A stretch of DNA of 8,989 nucleotides from G020354085 sp964629975 (GTDB lineage Bacteria > Pseudomonadota > Gammaproteobacteria > Acidiferrobacterales > Sulfurifustaceae). Positions 5,770 to 8,989 of this stretch are shown here, piece after piece; position 1 is the stretch's first letter, and each line of letters starts with the position of its first letter. The stretch is taken from NCBI GenBank assembly GCA_964629975.1, contig CAZVUN010000120.1, positions 1-8,989 on the forward strand, given 5' to 3'. Position numbers and translations under genes: made by a program. The notes under the pieces were generated by a model. That model had not been told where the DNA came from. It made no database searches and saw only the letters and a program-made list of their open reading frames with translations.

Positions 5770-7269
5770 ATGGGTAACGAGATTCTGATGATCGTCGACG
5801 CCGTGTCCCGGGAAAAGGGCGTGGACAAGGAGATCATTTTTCAGGCACTGGAGGCGGCGCTCGCCACCGCCACGCGCAAGCGCCACAAGGGCGACATCGA
5901 CGCGCGCGTCGCCATCGACCGCAAGACCGGCGCCTACGACACCTTCCGGCGCTGGGAGGTGGTGCCCGACGAGACCCCCGAGCTCGAGTTTCCCGACCGC
6001 CAGGTGCGCCTGAGCGCGGCGCGTACCTCAGACCCCAACGTGCAGGTCGGCGATTTCGTCGAGGCCCCGCTCGAGCCGGTCGAGTTCGGGCGCATCGCCG
6101 CCCAGGCCGCGAAGCAGGTCATCATGCAGAAGGTGCGCGAGGCCGAGCGCGACCAGATCGTCAAGCTCTACCAGGACCGGCAGGGCGAGATGGTCACGGG
6201 CGTGGTCAAGCGCCTGGAGCGCGGCGACGTGATCGTGGACCTCGGCAACGCCGAGGCGTTGCTGCCGCGCGCCAACATGATCCCGCGCGAGGGCCTGCGT
6301 CCCGGGGATCGCATCCGCGCGCTGCTCGAGGAGGTCAAGTCCGCGCCGCGTGGTCCGCAGCTGTTCCTGTCGCGCACCAGCCCCAAGCTCCTGATCGAGC
6401 TGTTCAAGCTCGAAGTGCCGGAGGCGGGCGAGGGCCTGATCCAGATCCACGCCGCTGCCCGCGATCCGGGGCTGCGCGCCAAGATCGCGGTCAGCTCGTC
6501 CGATCCGCGCATCGATCCGATCGGCGCCTGTGTCGGCATGCGCGGCAGCCGTGTGCAGAGCGTTTCCAACGAGCTTGCCGGCGAGCGCGTCGACATCATT
6601 CACTGGTCGGACAATCCGGCGCAGTTCGTGATCAACGCACTCGCCCCGGCCGAGGTGCAGTCGATCGTGGTGGACGAGGAGCTGCACAGCATGGACGTGA
6701 TCGTCGATGAGAAGCAGCTCGCCCAGGCGATCGGCCGCGGCGGACAGAACGTGCGGCTCGCCTCCGAGCTTACCGGCTGGAACCTCAACGTCATGACCGA
6801 GCAGGCCGCGCAGGAGAAGAGCTCGGCCGAGGCCGGCAAGGTCATCCAGATGTTCATGGAGAGCCTCGATGTTGATGAGGCCGTGGCCCAGGTGCTGGTG
6901 CAGGAAGGCTTCAACAGCCTCGACGAGATTGCCTATGTGCCGAAACAGGAACTCCTCGGGATCGAGGAGTTCGACGAGGAGCTGGTCGATGAGCTGCGCA
7001 ACCGCGCGCGTGACGTGCTGCTGACCCGCGCCATCGCCAAGGAGGAGCAGATCAGCCAGTCGCAGCCTGAGCCCGACCTGCTCGAGACCGCCGGCATGGA
7101 CGAGCACACCGCGCACCTGCTCGCCGCCAACGGCATCCGTACGCGCGAGGAGCTGGCAGAGCAGGCGGTCGACGACCTGACCGCGATCGAGGGCATCACC
7201 GAGGAGCGCGCGCGCGACCTGATCATGGCGGCGCGCGCGCACTGGTTCGAGAACGAGGCGCAGGCCTAG
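5770..7269 (+). CDS. nusA: Transcription termination/antitermination factor NusA
   Basis: NusA binds RNA polymerase and nascent RNA, promoting pausing and hairpin termination, and it takes part in rRNA antitermination. At 499 residues it is full length (E. coli 495). The polymerase-binding N-terminal domain runs to about 125 (EILMIVDAV at the start, AKQVIMQKVREAER at 114-127). An S1 domain follows at about 135-200 (GVVKRLERGDVIVDLG). KH1 has GACVGMRGSRVQ at 252-263 and KH2 has AQAIGRGGQNVRLAS at 318-332. Two acidic helix-hairpin repeats lie at about 365-425 and 435-495, the gammaproteobacterial architecture that contacts the alpha subunit and other partners. The KH2 loop reads GRGG where E. 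coli has GRNG; both keep the GxxG form. ATG 5770 follows GAAGGG (5755-5760) at a nine-base distance. It is the second gene of the rimP-nusA-infB operon, with infB starting 15 bases later. Confidence 0.98.
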   Translation: MGNEILMIVDAVSREKGVDKEIIFQALEAALATATRKRHKGDIDARVAIDRKTGAYDTFRRWEVVPDETPELEFPDRQVRLSAARTSDPNVQVGDFVEAPLEPVEFGRIAAQAAKQVIMQKVREAERDQIVKLYQDRQGEMVTGVVKRLERGDVIVDLGNAEALLPRANMIPREGLRPGDRIRALLEEVKSAPRGPQLFLSRTSPKLLIELFKLEVPEAGEGLIQIHAAARDPGLRAKIAVSSSDPRIDPIGACVGMRGSRVQSVSNELAGERVDIIHWSDNPAQFVINALAPAEVQSIVVDEELHSMDVIVDEKQLAQAIGRGGQNVRLASELTGWNLNVMTEQAAQEKSSAEAGKVIQMFMESLDVDEAVAQVLVQEGFNSLDEIAYVPKQELLGIEEFDEELVDELRNRARDVLLTRAIAKEEQISQSQPEPDLLETAGMDEHTAHLLAANGIRTREELAEQAVDDLTAIEGITEERARDLIMAARAHWFENEAQA

Positions 7270-7284
7270 GCAGACGAACGCGAG

Positions 7285-8989
7285 ATGCAAACGACCATCA
7301 AAGGATTCGCCGAGCAGATCGGTATCGCGCCGGACAAGCTGCTTGCGCAGCTCGGCGCGGCCGGCATCGCCGGCAAGAGCCTCGAGGACACGCTGACCGA
7401 CGATGAGAAGGTCGCGCTGCTCACCTATCTGCGCGGCGGCAGCAGCGAGGCCGAGCGCAAGCGCATTACGCTCAAACGCAAGTCGACGACCCAGGTGACC
7501 CAGTCCTCGCGCCTCGGCGGCACGCGCACGGTGCAGGTCGAGGTGCGCAAGAAGCGCACCTTCGTCAAGCGCGATGCCATCGAGGAACCCCAGGCGCCGG
7601 TCGAGGAGGAGGCTTCCGTCGCGGTCGTCGAACCGGAAGTGGCGCCCGCGCCCGTGGTGGCAGAGGTTGCGGCACCGGTGGTGGAGCCAGTGCCGAGCGC
7701 GCCGCCTCGCCCCAGTACGCCCGCGCCGGCACCGGCGCCCGAGGCCAAGAAGCCGGGGAAGGAGAAGGAAAAACGCAAGGATCGGCACGCCGAGACGCCC
7801 GAACGCCAGCTGCATCTCGCGGCCGGCAAGAAGGCCCGCCGGCGCGATCGCGTCGTTCCGCGTGGTCCGGTGGTCACCAGCGTTACCGGCCAGCACGCCT
7901 TCGAGAAGCCGACGGCACCGATCGTGCGCGAAGTGGTGCTGCCGGAGACTGTGACGGTCGCGGAGCTTGCGCAAAAGATGTCGGTCAAGGCGGCGGAGGT
8001 CATCAAGGCGTTGATGAAGCTCGGCACCATGGTGACCATCAATCAGGTGCTGGATCGCGATACCGCGGCCATCGTGGTGGCCGAGTTGGGCCATACCGTA
8101 ATCGAGGCAAAGCCTACCGACCCGGAAGCCTTGCTGGCGCTGGCGGAGGCCGAGGCGGCGCAGGGCGAGCCGCGCCCGCCGGTGGTGACGGTGATGGGTC
8201 ACGTCGATCACGGCAAGACGTCGCTGCTCGACTACATCCGCAAGGCCAAGGTGGCGGCCGGCGAGGCCGGCGGCATCACCCAGCATATCGGCGCCTATCA
8301 CGTGGAGACACCGCGTGGCGTGGTGACATTCCTGGATACGCCCGGCCACGAGGCCTTCACTGCGATGCGCGCGCGCGGCGCCAAGGCCACCGATATCGTC
8401 ATTCTGGTGGTGGCCGCCGATGACGGAGTAATGCCGCAGACGGTGGAGGCGATCCATCACGCGCGCAACGCCAAGGTGCCGCTGGTGGTAGCGGTCAACA
8501 AGATCGACAAGCCCGAGGCGCAGCCGGAGCGCGTGCGCCAGGAACTGCTTCAGCACGAGGTAGTGCCGGAGGAGTTCGGCGGACAGGATATCTTCGTGGA
8601 TGTCTCTGCCAAGACCGGCCAGGGCATCGACAAGCTGCTGGAATCGGTCCTGCTGCAGGCCGAAGTGCTGGAGCTCAAGGCGCGGCACGACGGCCCCGCG
8701 GCCGGCCTCGTGGTGGAGGCCCGGCTCGACAAGGGTCGCGGCCCGGTGGCGACGATCCTGGTGCAGCGCGGGACGTTGAAGCGCGGCGATGTGGTGCTTG
8801 CCGGGCGCGAGTTCGGGCGGGTGCGGGCGATGCTGGATGAAAAGGGCCGGCCGACCGACAACGCCGGGCCGTCGATCCCCGTCGAGGTGCTCGGGCTCTC
8901 CGGCGTGCCGAGCGCGGGCGATGAGGTGCTGGTCGTCGAGAGCGAGCGCAAGGCGCGCGAGATCGCGCTCTATCGCCAGGGCAAGTTCA
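7285..8989 (+). CDS. infB: Translation initiation factor IF2, 3' end beyond the window
   Basis: IF2 is the GTPase that places fMet-tRNA on the 30S subunit and drives joining of the 50S. The frame is open to the last base (568 codons plus one base) with no stop, so the C-terminal domains are cut off by the window. An IF2_N domain lies at about 1-50 (TIKGFAEQIGIAPDKLLAQL), then an associated basic stretch at 57-95 (KRITLKRKS, VRKKRTFVKR). A Pro/Ala/Val/Glu-rich linker spans about 100-150 and a Lys/Arg-rich stretch about 151-190. A second IF2_N follows at about 223-275. GTPase motifs are G1 GHVDHGKT (305-312), G2 with GGITQHIGAY from 329, G3 DTPGH (351-355), G4 NKID (405-408) and G5 SAK (441-443). 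Domain II begins near 473. The G domain starts earlier than in E. coli IF2 (around residue 390), so the N-terminal region is shorter. The ribosome site before ATG 7285 is weak, suggesting coupling to nusA. Confidence 0.97.
   Translation, partial: MQTTIKGFAEQIGIAPDKLLAQLGAAGIAGKSLEDTLTDDEKVALLTYLRGGSSEAERKRITLKRKSTTQVTQSSRLGGTRTVQVEVRKKRTFVKRDAIEEPQAPVEEEASVAVVEPEVAPAPVVAEVAAPVVEPVPSAPPRPSTPAPAPAPEAKKPGKEKEKRKDRHAETPERQLHLAAGKKARRRDRVVPRGPVVTSVTGQHAFEKPTAPIVREVVLPETVTVAELAQKMSVKAAEVIKALMKLGTMVTINQVLDRDTAAIVVAELGHTVIEAKPTDPEALLALAEAEAAQGEPRPPVVTVMGHVDHGKTSLLDYIRKAKVAAGEAGGITQHIGAYHVETPRGVVTFLDTPGHEAFTAMRARGAKATDIVILVVAADDGVMPQTVEAIHHARNAKVPLVVAVNKIDKPEAQPERVRQELLQHEVVPEEFGGQDIFVDVSAKTGQGIDKLLESVLLQAEVLELKARHDGPAAGLVVEARLDKGRGPVATILVQRGTLKRGDVVLAGREFGRVRAMLDEKGRPTDNAGPSIPVEVLGLSGVPSAGDEVLVVESERKAREIALYRQGKF

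Noticed and set aside
6028..8688. An 886-codon open frame on the minus strand opposite nusA and infB
   Set aside because: It lies opposite two unmistakable housekeeping genes and its translation is His/Arg/Leu/Asp-rich with no domain. Strong G/C bias at third positions of the true genes removes stop codons from this antisense frame.

Overview
The window is core, vertically inherited bacterial chromosome from a GC-rich proteobacterium, most likely a gammaproteobacterium. The evidence is the gene order (end of a nuo operon, then an initiator tRNA, rimP, nusA and infB), the close match of NusA, RimP and NuoLMN to the Escherichia coli proteins as I remember them, and strong G/C preference at third codon positions. 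The tRNA(fMet)-rimP-nusA-infB order is the classical metY-nusA-infB arrangement of E. coli. Having the respiratory complex I operon directly in front of it recalls the order I remember from some Xanthomonadales and purple-sulfur-type gammaproteobacteria. I cannot name the genus.

Layout, all on the + strand: (1) 1-951, 3' half of nuoL, with 968-2446 nuoM and 2458-3903 nuoN. These are the three antiporter-like proton-pumping membrane subunits of NADH:quinone oxidoreductase, and their key charged residues are intact. (2) 3948-4223, a small single-domain cupin of the uncharacterised TM1112/Cupin_3 type, and 4253-4978, an unrecognised multi-pass membrane protein. Both look like a tail on the nuo operon, since I see no terminator after nuoN. 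(3) 5026-5102, an initiator tRNA with its own stringent-type promoter (GC-rich discriminator) and a strong terminator or attenuator hairpin at 5111-5145. (4) A second promoter with a perfect TATAAT box at 5205-5210, followed by rimP (5265-5750), nusA (5770-7269) and the first 568 codons of infB (7285 to the window end).

How it fits together: the left half supplies proton-pumping modules of the respiratory chain. The right half supplies the start of protein synthesis and transcription control: initiator tRNA, 30S maturation factor RimP, elongation/termination factor NusA and initiation factor IF2, which binds fMet-tRNA.

I found no mobile element, CRISPR array, phage gene or defence system, and I do not think the window holds an undescribed system. 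The points worth a second look are regulatory or small: a hairpin between the rimP Shine-Dalgarno and its probable ATG, inverted repeats lying inside both promoters, a U1-U72 acceptor mismatch in the initiator tRNA, and the two poorly understood genes between complex I and the translation operon. No gap exceeds 300 bases; the longest, 5103-5264, holds the terminator, promoter and leader.
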